Assembly: GCF_000237925.1 (NCBI RefSeq)
Contig: NC_031498.1
Span: 31,624,552 to 31,688,551 of the forward strand
Direction of reading: 5' to 3'
DNA: 64,000 nt
DNA from: Schistosoma mansoni
Lineage: Eukaryota > Platyhelminthes > Trematoda > Strigeidida > Schistosomatidae
Position 1 is the first letter of the stretch; each line of letters begins with the position of its first letter. Shown piece by piece: positions 24,601-32,590 of the stretch. The notes beneath the pieces were generated by a model that was given only the letters and a program-made list of their open reading frames with translations, was not told the origin of the DNA and searched no databases. A program made the translations under genes and the position numbers.

Positions 24601-26934
24601 GATAAACACTATTAAATATTATATAACAACTATTACAACCTCCTCTCCACCCCTCCGCCGAAAACAAATAAAAAAACAGGAAAATAATAAACAACTGACC
24701 ATGCATTTACTTAATAGAAATAAACCGTTTGTATAATCCGAATTATGTAAACGTGCATACTCTGAGCCCATTGCCAAAATTTCACAAGCTGAATTCACAT
24801 CTCGTTCAGCAATATGAGCTTGCTATAAAAAAATAACAATAAAAAATAACACTAGTAACAAATAAAAAGTATGATCCAGTGAATTGTTAAATTGAAAGAG
24901 TCAGTCAGCTAATATTTATAAATGTTAAATAAGATTTTTGATAAATGATCGACCAACTTTAATTTATATACAAAATTTCCTAGTTGTGGTTGTCATTTGA
25001 AGTCAGATAGGTTGAGTATTTGCTTAATTACCACAATCAGGGCGTTATAAGTAAGGTGGGGCTTGGCATAAATGTGGGTTGATTACAGTTGCCATACTAC
25101 AATAGTGCAACGAGATGAAATTAAAGAGATAAGTAGGAAACGAGTTAAAATAACTTAGGGAGCAATAACAATGAGAAAGACTAAACATCGAGAACATGAT
25201 TAGAAAAGACAGAATGAAATAGGATACATGAAGAAATACTGGGACCTAATATCTGGACGAAGATAAACAGTGAACGTAACTTAGTCCTTTTGGACGATTG
25301 AGTCATGTTTACTGAAAGTCTCTAGTTACTGATCCCAGTTATTGTGAGGACTAAAACCAAACAATATGTCCCTACCAATATAGCTTAGACCAATAGTCAA
25401 TAATTCCATGGATTGATACCGCATATTCGCTTGGTCGCTCAAACTTGCTCGTAAGCCAATCAACAATGAATGTCGAGGTAGGTGGTGGTATCAAGTGTTC
25501 CAAATACTTGAGTCAACGGAAATTCAGAACTTTATTGATCAGACCAATAGAAGTTTAATTAACAGTTAGGAAATTTGAGACCCAATTAACCTAATTCAGT
25601 TTGGGAAGCTGGGTAGTATTATTAGCCCTCGTATACAAATGGTGTGGTACAGAGCTGAGTATATAAACTTGTACATGATAGATTGTTTAATTTATTTATT
25701 TATTATTATCACGATACTTATAATTTCCATCCATTGAACGAGTAAATTAGTCGAATTGAGGAGGAGATGCAAGTGACTTCATGTGTAGTCTGAAAAAAAT
25801 GTTTTACGGAAACTTTACATTAACGGTTAACACTTACTGCCAGTTCCAATAAGATTCGACAATGCCAATATGGACTGTTATTTGATAATCGGATGGCATC
25901 ATTTAGAATACAAGTTGCTTCATATCGTTTACCCTAAAATTGTGAAGCAAGAGAAGTTATGTGAAATTAAAGCTTTTGTAATAAAGATTCAACTTTATGA
26001 GTAAAACTTTTACTTCAAGAAATAAGATTCGGGGTGTGAAATCAACAAGGCCATTTCACCTACAAATCAAAAATTATCTAAATCCGATGTTTCGTAAATT
26101 ATATATTTTGTTCCTACGGATGGAAATTAACATAGCAGTTTAAAGACCTCAAAGTTCTTGGTTCAATATAGACGTGTTTGAGAATATAAAGCAGACTATT
26201 CGCTGATGCTTTTATGACATTTTTACTGAGATTAGATTATAAAAACTAGGTAAATATTGTTTTAAAACAAAACAGTAGTCATAAAAACGTTTCTTTTGAC
26301 ACTATAGAACGTTAACTACAGCACAAAAACTTACGGTATAATTTACATAAGCAAATGAATTAGGATTTTTTAATAGTGAAAATGAAACACTTACTTTTCT
26401 TTCAAAGAACTCAGCTAACAATGTAGCAGCTTCAAATTTGATGGAATCATCACTAGCTTTGAGATGTGCTCCCAGAGTACGAGCTTTTTCCAAGTGAAAT
26501 TTTGTTTGTTCATCGCTTTTGCTATAATGAAACAGTAGCCGTCCAAGTTGTAAATGTGTGCGAGCTTCTAAATTGACAGAAAGCTTGAACTGAAGAATAG
26601 CTTTGAGGCAATGAACCGCAAGTCGCATATTAGGAGGGCTCATTGTCCTGAAAGTTTCAGCCAATCCCAAAAGAGCAGCATAACAATCAGACACAAGAGG
26701 TCCATCTGCTGGTAGTTCTGAGCTTATATGACTTGCTTGAATGGGCTGAGAATTAGGTTGTGAATAACATGCTAGTGGTTGTGAAGATGGTACTGTGGAA
26801 GCCAGAACATCAGTGCTGTAAGCAGTCTGTGCAGGAGTCATTGTCTTTTGATGAGTTATTGAATTGATAGGAGACCATAATTGTGGTTGAGATGCTTGAG
26901 ATAATGATGAAGTTGCAATATTTGTTCCTTGCAT
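9686..26934 (-). CDS. MAU2: Cohesin loading factor subunit MAU2/SCC4, nine exons
   Basis: MAU2 (SCC4) partners NIPBL/SCC2 in the nucleus to load cohesin on chromatin; it is a TPR-like superhelix. Exons in transcript order: 26934-26395, 25933-25838, 24822-24700, 24260-24035, 20942-20527, 16730-16542, 15681-15445, 12718-12500, 9760-9686. All introns are GT-AG and phases agree, giving 2121 nt, or 706 residues plus stop (human about 613). Recognisable blocks are ALLGLAETFRTMSPP (from about residue 86), EARTHLQLGRLLFHYSKS, NNSPYWHCRILLELA, ALRVFYLVLHVSFYL, REHMVILVYLVTVMQSMQAG, PQLHTLIGLYAMSMNCM, RLTDAKLFLRETVRLGNEEE, and a C-terminal WLDGPLPELQ. Residues 1-82 form a Q/S/T/P-rich extension longer than in vertebrates. 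Exon 6 adds a low-complexity N/S-rich insert. Introns are 439-3796 nt and hold SINEs, Q elements, RTE fragments and a TIR element. The start is the first ATG of the long first exon; upstream non-coding exons cannot be excluded. Confidence 0.95.
9852..10389 (+). mobile_element. Q retroposon, complete copy with target-site duplication
   Basis: 538 bp flanked by an 8-bp direct repeat TAGTTATG (9844-9851 and 10390-10397). It starts GTTCGCCCCAAATGTCCTGG and ends in a (TAAA)n-like tail. Lies in MAU2 intron 8. It encodes no reverse transcriptase. Its last about 60 bp (GTGTGGCGCATA, GGTGCCCCCTTGTACC, TTTATGTGTTC) match the 3' end of the RTE copy at 14.3-15.4 kb, so it was probably mobilised by such a LINE. 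Confidence 0.85.
10774..11534 (-). mobile_element. SR2-type RTE LINE fragment, rearranged, minus strand
   Basis: From its 3' end, the plus strand shows CAGTCAGTCACAACGTAGAA, the reversed ACGTACGTAC block, then reversed coding: DNRVSNAVVRKRVLGKDSKS, YGRPDQNV and LNEMAQNRLQWRRCIH. Near 11,400-11,530 the frame jumps to an upstream motif (QAGFRPGRGCIDQIFTL), so most of the RT fingers and palm are deleted. In MAU2 intron 8. Confidence 0.8.
11535..12499. other. MAU2 intron 8 remainder
   Basis: AT-rich intronic DNA, no recognised element. Confidence 0.4.
13083..13807. mobile_element. MITE-like element with perfect terminal inverted repeats
   Basis: A 25-bp sequence at 13083-13107 (begins CGGCGAGACTAAACTTTATG) is repeated as an exact reverse complement at 13783-13807. 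A second, slightly diverged copy of the right end lies inside at 13451-13474 (TCGTCCATAAATTATAGTCT). No transposase frame is present, so it would be non-autonomous. Flanking duplication is not clear. Family not assigned. In MAU2 intron 7. Confidence 0.65.
13808..14278. other. MAU2 intron 7, nothing recognised
   Basis: AT-rich intronic DNA between the TIR element and the RTE copy. Confidence 0.35.
14279..15387 (+). mobile_element. SR2-type RTE LINE, 5'-truncated, with RT domain
   Basis: The frame at 14239-15162 carries reverse-transcriptase motifs in order: EEQAGFRSGRGCIDHIFTLH, VVFLDIRAAFDSLDR (motif A), SSGVRQGFPISPFLFN (motif B; the usual GCPLSP is GFPISP), LEYADDIVLL (motif C), KVLLQDW, VEKFVYLGSYIS. 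After about 14990 a deletion joins IDACIVKAW to the far C-terminus. The 3' UTR ends GCGCATATATATCTGGTGCC and TTTAAATAAATAAA. Lies on the plus strand in MAU2 intron 7, opposite to the gene. Confidence 0.9.
16185..16290 (-). mobile_element. Hammerhead SINE, minus strand, partial
   Basis: Plus-strand reading begins with the reversed 3' end GTTGAAATCATGAGTCAATT and runs to the reversed ribozyme core. It stops shortly after (TCAGCAGTTG), so the tRNA-like head is missing. Directly adjoins a plus-strand copy, making a head-to-head pair in MAU2 intron 6. Confidence 0.8.
16252..16277 (-). ncRNA. Hammerhead ribozyme core, minus strand
   Basis: On the minus strand: CTGAAGA, hairpin GTCCCATAATAGGAC, GAAA. 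All consensus core positions are kept. It is followed by CGGCTGTCC with the cleavage triplet. Confidence 0.7.
16330..16490 (+). mobile_element. Hammerhead SINE, plus strand
   Basis: Head GTGGTCTATCGGTCAAGTGC (A-box region), B-box-like GGGTTAGAATCTCGCG, then ribozyme-like TTGAGGAGTCCCATAATAGG and ACGAAACAGCCGTCC. The first core base is T where the consensus has C (16431), so self-cleavage is probably lost. The 3' part is shortened (ends near TCAAAGGATTT). Confidence 0.78.
16973..17497 (-). mobile_element. Q retroposon, near-complete, minus strand, with target-site duplication
   Basis: 525 bp, flanked by the 10-bp direct repeat AATGTGATCG (16963-16972 and 17498-17507). Plus-strand reading starts with the reversed (TAAA)n tail and ends with reversed CCCCCAAATGCCCTAGTACG. 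In MAU2 intron 5, in the same orientation as the gene. Confidence 0.87.
17675..18122 (-). mobile_element. Chimeric retroposon: tRNA-Ala head, RTE (SR2-type) tail
   Basis: 448 bp flanked by an exact 9-bp direct repeat CATTCCTAT (17666-17674 and 18123-18131). On the minus strand it starts TGGTAGAGCGCTCGCTTCGC, which is tRNA-Ala lacking its first about 16 nt. It passes through about 110 bp of unknown origin, then carries the 3' end of the SR2-type RTE (AATCGATCACAATGGCG, the 3' UTR, GGTATGGCAACTTGG, GGTCCTACGTTG) and ends in the (GACT)n tail. The whole thing moved as one unit, because the duplication brackets both parts. In MAU2 intron 5. Confidence 0.85.
18066..18122 (-). pseudogene. 5'-truncated tRNA-Ala(CGC)-like head of the chimeric retroposon
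   Basis: Minus strand: anticodon stem CTCGC/GCGAG with loop TTCGCAT (anticodon CGC), T arm CCGGG-TTCGATC-CCCGG, and 3' acceptor half CACCTCCA. The 5' acceptor strand and most of the D arm are absent, so it cannot fold as a tRNA. The B box GGTTCGATCCC is intact; the A box is incomplete. Confidence 0.85.
18132..18590. other. MAU2 intron 5, nothing recognised
   Basis: AT-rich intronic DNA. Confidence 0.35.
18591..18660 (+). mobile_element. 70-bp RTE 3' tip with target-site duplication
   Basis: AGGTATGGCAACTTGGACCG through GGTCCTACGTTGTCG to (GACT)n, flanked by AAATAG (18585-18590 and 18661-18666). An extreme 5' truncation of the SR2-type RTE or of the chimeric retroposon. In MAU2 intron 5. Confidence 0.8.
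18661..19310. other. MAU2 intron 5, nothing recognised
   Basis: AT-rich intronic DNA. Confidence 0.35.
19311..19676 (+). mobile_element. Q retroposon, 5'-truncated
   Basis: Begins within the Q sequence at AGCGAATGCCCAGTGC, with AACCGGGTTGGTGGACACGG, CACATGGACTCCAGTATCCT and GGTTTGGGCACCTGGGCAGT, ending TTTAAATAAATAAATA. In MAU2 intron 5. Confidence 0.87.
19677..20329. other. MAU2 intron 5, nothing recognised
   Basis: AT-rich; a 66-codon frame at 19788-19988 has no supporting feature. Confidence 0.35.
20330..20460 (+). mobile_element. Degenerate tRNA-derived SINE
   Basis: GACTCAGTGGTTCTAATGGT resembles an A-box region and CTGGGTTCGACATATTC a B box. It is followed by CTGGAGAATCCCATGTGGGA and ACGAAAT, which look like a decayed hammerhead. 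Abuts MAU2 exon 5. Confidence 0.45.
20943..21965. other. MAU2 intron 4, left part
   Basis: Intronic, AT-rich; no element recognised. Confidence 0.35.
21966..22386 (+). mobile_element. Q retroposon, 5'-truncated
   Basis: Begins ACTCATTGCCTTCTCGTGC, contains TTTAACCGGGTTGGTGGAC and TCACCGGCTACCATGAGACT, and ends TTTAAATAAATAAATAAA. In MAU2 intron 4. Confidence 0.87.
22387..24034. other. MAU2 intron 4, right part
   Basis: AT-rich; nothing recognised apart from tRNA-like wording near 23835-23910 that is too decayed to call. Confidence 0.35.
24823..25593. other. MAU2 intron 2, main part
   Basis: AT-rich intronic DNA; no element recognised before the Q remnant at its left-hand transcript side. 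Confidence 0.35.
25594..25705 (+). mobile_element. Q retroposon 3' remnant
   Basis: CAGTTTGGGAAGCTGGGTAG and AGCCCTCGTATACAAATGG correspond to the Q block before its tail, followed by a TTTATTTATTTATT stretch. Strongly diverged. In MAU2 intron 2. Confidence 0.5.
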
Positions 26935-27429
26935 TGAAATTCTCGGTGCAGTAATTATCAGCTAATAGTGTTTCGACTTTTTGTTAACCTAATCACAAGA
27001 AATAATTTGTGAGTAATATTTTGGACATAGTCTAACTGAGATTTGTCACAATGTGCCCAAACCAAACAGAAGTGAATATTTAGGGACTTATCAAAAGCGA
27101 GGATCTATAACAAAAGCACATATTAGTGGCATTTCTTGGGGTTATGCAAAGACAAACCATATCGCGCCATTACTACAACTTTTACTACGGCCAATTTTCA
27201 GTTTTTGGTTTAAGTATTAAGTATTGCACAAGTCATATTTATTACAAATTGATTTAAATCATAGAATTGACAATTTTATATGTACCAATGTTGTGGTGGA
27301 GAAATTATACAATCCCTTTATCTTATTCTCTATCTTCAGTTTTATATCAATGACTCGTCAAAAATAATATACCACATGTACAAAATTACTAGGAAGCTCT
27401 GATATTTTATTTCCATCCATTTAAAATCA
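26935..27429. other. Upstream region of MAU2
   Basis: Would hold the MAU2 promoter and 5' UTR; no specific motif identified. Confidence 0.3.
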
Positions 27430-27940
27430 AATTGTTGTATGAGTTTGATCTTATGGCAAGAGAGATGGATACATGCTCTAGATAATGGAAAATTAGTGGA
27501 TGTTATCTACACAGACTTCAGCAAAGCATTTGATAAGGAGCCAAAACATAGACTTCTCTTGAAGCCGGAAAACCTAGGAATTACTGGAACTCGTCTAAAG
27601 TGGATCAAAGATTTCTTGGTAGATCGTAGACAGAAAGTAAGAATAAATTCCAAATGCCTTCCCTGGAAACCATTACTTGGTAGATTACCGTAAGGCTCTG
27701 TCCTGAGTCCCTTACTTTTTATATTGTATGTAAATGGACTGCCAAGTATGATTGAGTCCCCAGTGTTACTTTACGCTGATGATGTAAAAGTCAGGCAGCC
27801 AGTCTGTTTTAAATATGACTTGAATGTCTTGAAAAACGTGCAGAGAGTAGTCACCCGTGCAATTCAAGAGCTCTGGGGTTCACCATATAAAGAGTGGCTT
27901 GAGAAATTAGACCTCCCTACTATATTTTTGCGTAGATTGA
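27430..27940 (+). mobile_element. CR1-type LINE fragment, RT domain, old
   Basis: Reads DVIYTDFSKAFDKEPKHRLL (RT motif A), WIKDFLVDRRQKVRINSKC, a stop in what should be the GVPQGSVLSP motif, LLFILYVNGLP, and VLLYADDVKV (motif C). It then jumps by deletion to LKNVQRVVTRAIQELWGSPY of the C-terminal region. It is more diverged than the pair at 29.3-35.5 kb. Confidence 0.85.
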
Positions 27941-29084
27941 GGTGATCTGGTTTTAATGTGTAGAATACTAAGGAGTGACTTTGGACCTGAGATATCCTTT
28001 TTTCTCCTACCACACCAAGATAACCTAGAAGACGTAGAAGGTGAGTGCAAATAGAATGACGTATATGCGCAGAATTTGGAATCAATTTTTAAACCCTTTT
28101 CCTGGAGTGAGAAAGTATAATCATTCGGCAAACTGACAATACGAAGGAAACTTACTATCACCTCTAGCGTTTGTTTAGTTTAACTACACTCTTAAACCCA
28201 TGTCAAAAGAATATAACGCAGAAACTATATACAAACCTGCTTATTAAAAAAACTACTATAGTAGAATGTTATATTTCCCTTGCCTTTAGTCTGGTGAGCT
28301 TGATAGGTGCTACGTTGACACTCCGTAACTCGCTGTGTTTCTACAATAATATATCATGTACAACCTACCCCGAAATCTAATAAATGGTGTAACCAGACGT
28401 CTGTATCATGTGTGAAACATGAGTACTCAATATGTCTAACATATTTCGAGTAATGATACCCGGTGCACATTTCCATCCAGTCTTCAAAAGGCCCTTCATC
28501 AAGAAACTGTTTCTTTGTGAAGGGCTATAAACTTGTCAACAATAAGCAGATTAGTCAACCCATAAGTATGGGTTGAATTTTTAAAAAAATGTGCTGCTAT
28601 TGGTGAAATGGCCTATGTGTCACCAAGACACTTACGCTTTTCGAGAGAAACACTTCGGCAAGATACATAAAAAATCAGTTTCATAGAAGTGGGAATCAAT
28701 TAAGCAGAGCCATTTCCTCACAATAAAGATAACTTTATATGTTACTCACCAACTTTGAAAGGGTGAGCTTAATGTTCAAACTACAATATTTAACTATTAA
28801 AAAGGCCGACAGCAAGTCCCCAAGGACTATGAAACATGGTATATGAGGTTCAACCTTATCTAATGAGTCTAATTAATACAATCACCAACGTAAGAAAACG
28901 GACGAAACTGACTGCGATTCCGGGACTAATTATTTCCAACGGGACGCGAATCATTTATGTGGAAATACTGAAAAATCCAGAATATACATAAAAACACCGC
29001 AGCTATATGACGTACTATTTTCGAAAGACAGTTGTCATATGGTAGCCTTACTTGTCCGAAACGGTTTTTTGTACATTAAATGAA
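27941..29084. other. Intergenic, nothing recognised
   Basis: No supported gene. Possible decayed repeat sequence around 28390-28700, unassigned. Confidence 0.3.
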
Positions 29085-29275
29085 GGACAAAGCGTAGTGA
29101 TGGTATGCCTCCATTATTGTTACACGAAAATTCAGATATACTAGCTGAATCGGATCTGGCAGAAGCTGAGACTATATCAAACTGATTCACTGAAGTTCAC
29201 CCTACGATTGTTGTTAAAAATACTCGTCGTAATCATACTGCCGAGACACCAGTTGTAGGACCTGTACATTTGGTG
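29085..29275 (+). mobile_element. CR1-type LINE fragment (linker between endonuclease and RT)
   Basis: The plus-strand frame reads PPLLLHENSDILAESDLAEA, ETISN, stop, FTEVHPT. This resembles the pre-RT linker of CR1 elements (compare PSLWGDSSASPLVEDDFGKA in the copy at 31.8 kb). Short and isolated. Confidence 0.5.
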
Positions 29276-29526
29276 TGTGGTATTTTTTCTCGTTGAGTAA
29301 TTCTATTGTTTCGATCGTTATTAACGTATCAAGACTACTGTTTATACTTTGATTGAATTTCTTTCAGTTAAAGTATTCGTTCAGAGTATCATTTTTGGTC
29401 ACTAAAATAGTTTATCGTCGGTACTCTAGAGTACCTTGTTTTTTCTATTGTATCCGTGAGCTATTCTGGTCCTAACTATTTACAGTTTTTCTATTTTTCG
29501 GTCAAAGTTCACTCTTTTCCCCTCAA

Positions 29527-30543
29527 ATGACTGGAAGGTGCAACAAAAGCATTTGCCAGCGTTCAGGCTGTCGATATCCCGTTGACAGCGGCATGAAGTG
29601 CGACGAGTGCAAAGGATGGTACCACGAAGTTTGCACTAATCTAACGCCTGCGGCTTTTAAGCGGTTCAGTAAGAATGGATGTATATGGCTATGTCAACAG
29701 TGCTGTTTGGATGCAAATAGCCTGTTAACCGAGGCCATCTCAATGGTCAATACCGCAAAAAAGTGTCTCCGCAAGCGCGGTTGGGACACATCGGTCAGAA
29801 CTCGATCTGTCGACGAGCAGATTGACATAAAGCAGGCCCAAGTGAGTCCAAGAAATGCTGACCTACATTGTCGAAAGGAGGAAGGACAGCCTCCAAAGAG
29901 GTCTGTCACAACCAGAAACTCGCGACAAAAAGTCTCCTCTGTCCCTCGTATCAAAAATGGTACCCAGAAGAAAACTTCCGGAACCCAAAATCGCAAGGCT
30001 CGGTCGGTTTCCAGCGCGAAAGACGACCTAACCTCCCAAGTCGTCCTCAACCCTCCGGAATCCCATAGTATGCCTGATGCGACTATAGTCACTACTCCAA
30101 AGAACGTCGACGATTGGGCACAGGTCGTAAGCAATAAACGACAAAACGACGTAAAAGGGAGTCTTGCCCCTATCAAAGTAGTCGAGAAACTGAAGACTGA
30201 TCACAGCGACAGATCAGTCATTTTTTATAGAATCAAGGAGAGTGAAAGCTCTGAACCGAAAGCTCGTTTTGAGCACGACATTGTGTTGATAAAACAACTA
30301 CTCAACCAAGTTATGCCCCAAAACATCTCCGGAGTCACCTTGCTAAAGGTGTTTAGACTAGGAAACCTGGCGCACCTGAAGCCTAACCAGTCTAGACTGC
30401 TCAAAGTAGTTTTCAAATCCCCAAACGAACGCGACTTAATCTTACAAAATGGACACAAATTAAAGGGTTCAGGAGTTTTCCTCCGTAAGGACTTACCGCT
30501 GGTGGACCGTGTAAAAAGACGGGAAGCCGAAAAAGAACTATAG
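29527..30543 (+). CDS. CR1 LINE ORF1 protein with PHD-like zinc finger
   Basis: 338 codons, intact from ATG to TAG. Residues 5-58 hold a Cys/His pattern (CNKSICQRSGCRYPV, MKCDECKGWYHEVC, WLCQQCC) of PHD type, as in ORF1 proteins of many CR1/chicken-repeat LINEs, where it is thought to bind nucleic acid or chaperone the RNA. A basic, serine-rich middle is followed by a C-terminal part (SVIFYRIKESES, RLLKVVFKSPNERDLILQNG) that resembles the RRM-like region of such proteins. It belongs to the element, not the host. The minus copy has only its C-terminal two thirds. Confidence 0.85.
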   Translation: MTGRCNKSICQRSGCRYPVDSGMKCDECKGWYHEVCTNLTPAAFKRFSKNGCIWLCQQCCLDANSLLTEAISMVNTAKKCLRKRGWDTSVRTRSVDEQIDIKQAQVSPRNADLHCRKEEGQPPKRSVTTRNSRQKVSSVPRIKNGTQKKTSGTQNRKARSVSSAKDDLTSQVVLNPPESHSMPDATIVTTPKNVDDWAQVVSNKRQNDVKGSLAPIKVVEKLKTDHSDRSVIFYRIKESESSEPKARFEHDIVLIKQLLNQVMPQNISGVTLLKVFRLGNLAHLKPNQSRLLKVVFKSPNERDLILQNGHKLKGSGVFLRKDLPLVDRVKRREAEKEL

Positions 30544-31929
30544 CTCAGATTAGACGCTGGCGAAAAAGACTTGAAAATTGTAAATTTTCGGGTTGTGAGG
30601 CTTCAACAGCGGATGATGCCGAATCCACTTTGAATGAAGCACGAGGCCACTTAAATAGGCTTCGGATCTGTTACACCAATGCCCGGAGCTTGCTCAATAA
30701 GCTATCGGAACTAGGTGTACAGATTGACTCTACTAAGCCAGACATAATCGCAGTCACAGAAACTTGGCTGACGCCGTCCATAGATAGTAGGGAACTTGAT
30801 CTCGAGGGTTTTACATTAATAAGGGCCGACAGAATACAAAAGCGTAAAGGATGGGGAGTAGCTCTATTCATTAGGAATGCTATTCCATTCACCATTATCG
30901 ACAGTGTATCCCATGAGAGTGGGACGTATGAATTAGTTAGCTGCCACCTGAAATTCAGGGAACAAGAGTTGCTGCTTAGTTTGATCTATCGTAGTCCAAG
31001 CTGTGAGGTAAACGAGGTCCTGCTAAGCAGTCTCAACACTTTATCACGAAGTGATCGATGTCTAATCCTAGGAGACTTTAATGCACCCATGGTGGACTGG
31101 GGAAATCTGCGAACTGAATCGTAAGATAATTCCTTCGAACAGGAACTAGTTGATGCGGTAATCACATGTGCCCTAGTGCAACACGTGAAGGAAGCAACTA
31201 GATACGACCCGGGCTATGAATCATCCTTACTAGATCTTATATTGACTCATTATGAGGATGACGTTGCAAACCTGGATTACATGCCACCCCTAGGCAAAAG
31301 TGATCATGCAGTTTTAAACTTTGACTTCCATATAACTGTCGATCACGAACACGCCTCAGCTCAATCCAGACCTAACGTCTGGAAAGCAAACATACAAGAC
31401 ATCATGAAATCAGCATCATCAGTAGATTGAACAATAGACCCAGAGTCATCAATCGAAACGGCTTGGGACCTATTTCGAAATTTATGCTTAAAAGTTACCG
31501 CTCCTCCTCACATCCCTTGGACTACACCTAAGGGGCCGAGAAACTCCCCCCCATGGTTCAGTAGGGAGGTTTGCGTCTTTCTCCGTAAAAGAAGGAAAAT
31601 GTGGGATAAATTTAAGTTACTGGGAACTGATGAGGCAAAATCTCAGTATCAAAAAGCTCGGAATACCAGTGCCTCGACCCTTCGTAAGTCCAGAAGGCTG
31701 TGCGAAGGGAAAATTGTTAAAGAATCCATAGAGTGCCCTAGACGCTTCTATTCGTATATAAACCAAAGGGCAAAAAGAAGAAGAAATGTCCCTTCACTAT
31801 GGGGAGACAGTAGTGCCTCACCACTAGTGGAGGACGACTTTGGCAAAGCTCAAGTATTCTCTAAATACTTTAGCAATGTATACACCATAGAAACACCCTT
31901 CCCAACAGTCCATGAAAATCCCCACACAC

Positions 31930-32129
31930 NNNNNNNNNNNNNNNNNNNNNNNNNNNNNNNNNNNNNNNNNNNNNNNNNNNNNNNNNNNNNNNNNNNNNNN
32001 NNNNNNNNNNNNNNNNNNNNNNNNNNNNNNNNNNNNNNNNNNNNNNNNNNNNNNNNNNNNNNNNNNNNNNNNNNNNNNNNNNNNNNNNNNNNNNNNNNNN
32101 NNNNNNNNNNNNNNNNNNNNNNNNNNNNN
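31930..32129. other. Assembly gap, 200 N
   Basis: Exactly 200 N, so probably a placeholder. The corresponding stretch in the minus copy (33512 down to 32621) is 892 nt. Confidence 0.99.
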
Positions 32130-32590
32130 CGCCAAAGGTTTTAGAACTTTATGGTCCATACGTAGGGCTTTTAGTCATCTCGACGCAAAAACGTTTCTGA
32201 CTTTGCATACAGTGTTCGTACGTCCTAAACTTGAGTACTGCATACAAGCAGCTAGCCCCTGCCTAAAAAAGACAGTGAACTCTTGGAAAGGGTTCAGAGA
32301 ACGGCAACTAGGCTGATTCCCGGAATAGCGAAGCTCCCGTATGGTACTAGACTGACCAAGCTAAACCTATTCCCGCTGTCATATAGAAGAATCAGAGGCG
32401 ACTTGATTACAGTTTTCAAATTGCTTAATGACTAATTTGCACCTGATATGCTTTCATTTTTCTTGTCTTCCAAAACAGAAAATCTGCGAGGACACTCAAA
32501 AATGTTCACAAGCCCAGAACTAATTACTTGTCAGCTGACTATCGACTTTCCCATCGAATCATCAGCGAGTGGAATTCATTACCTCAACAC

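Larger units (their letters stand above)
29280..32590 (+). mobile_element. CR1-type LINE, plus copy of an inverted pair
   Basis: A 5' UTR-like stretch is followed by ORF1 (29527-30543) with a PHD-like zinc finger, then ORF2 from 30630. ORF2 has an apurinic endonuclease region: ICYTNARSLLNKL, VTETWLT, LILGDFNAPMVDW, SDHAVLNFDF. Two in-frame stops interrupt it: TAA at 31122-31124 and TGA at 31428-31430. Sequence resumes after an N gap (31930-32129) in the RT C-terminus (AKGFRTLWSIRRAFSHLDA, PKLEYCIQAASP) with further frame damage. It ends abruptly at about 32590 within EWNSLPQHM, where the minus copy begins. Confidence 0.93.

Noticed and set aside
29694-30176. Minus-strand 160-codon frame
   Set aside because: It lies antisense within CR1 ORF1; the plus-strand PHD-finger protein explains the openness.
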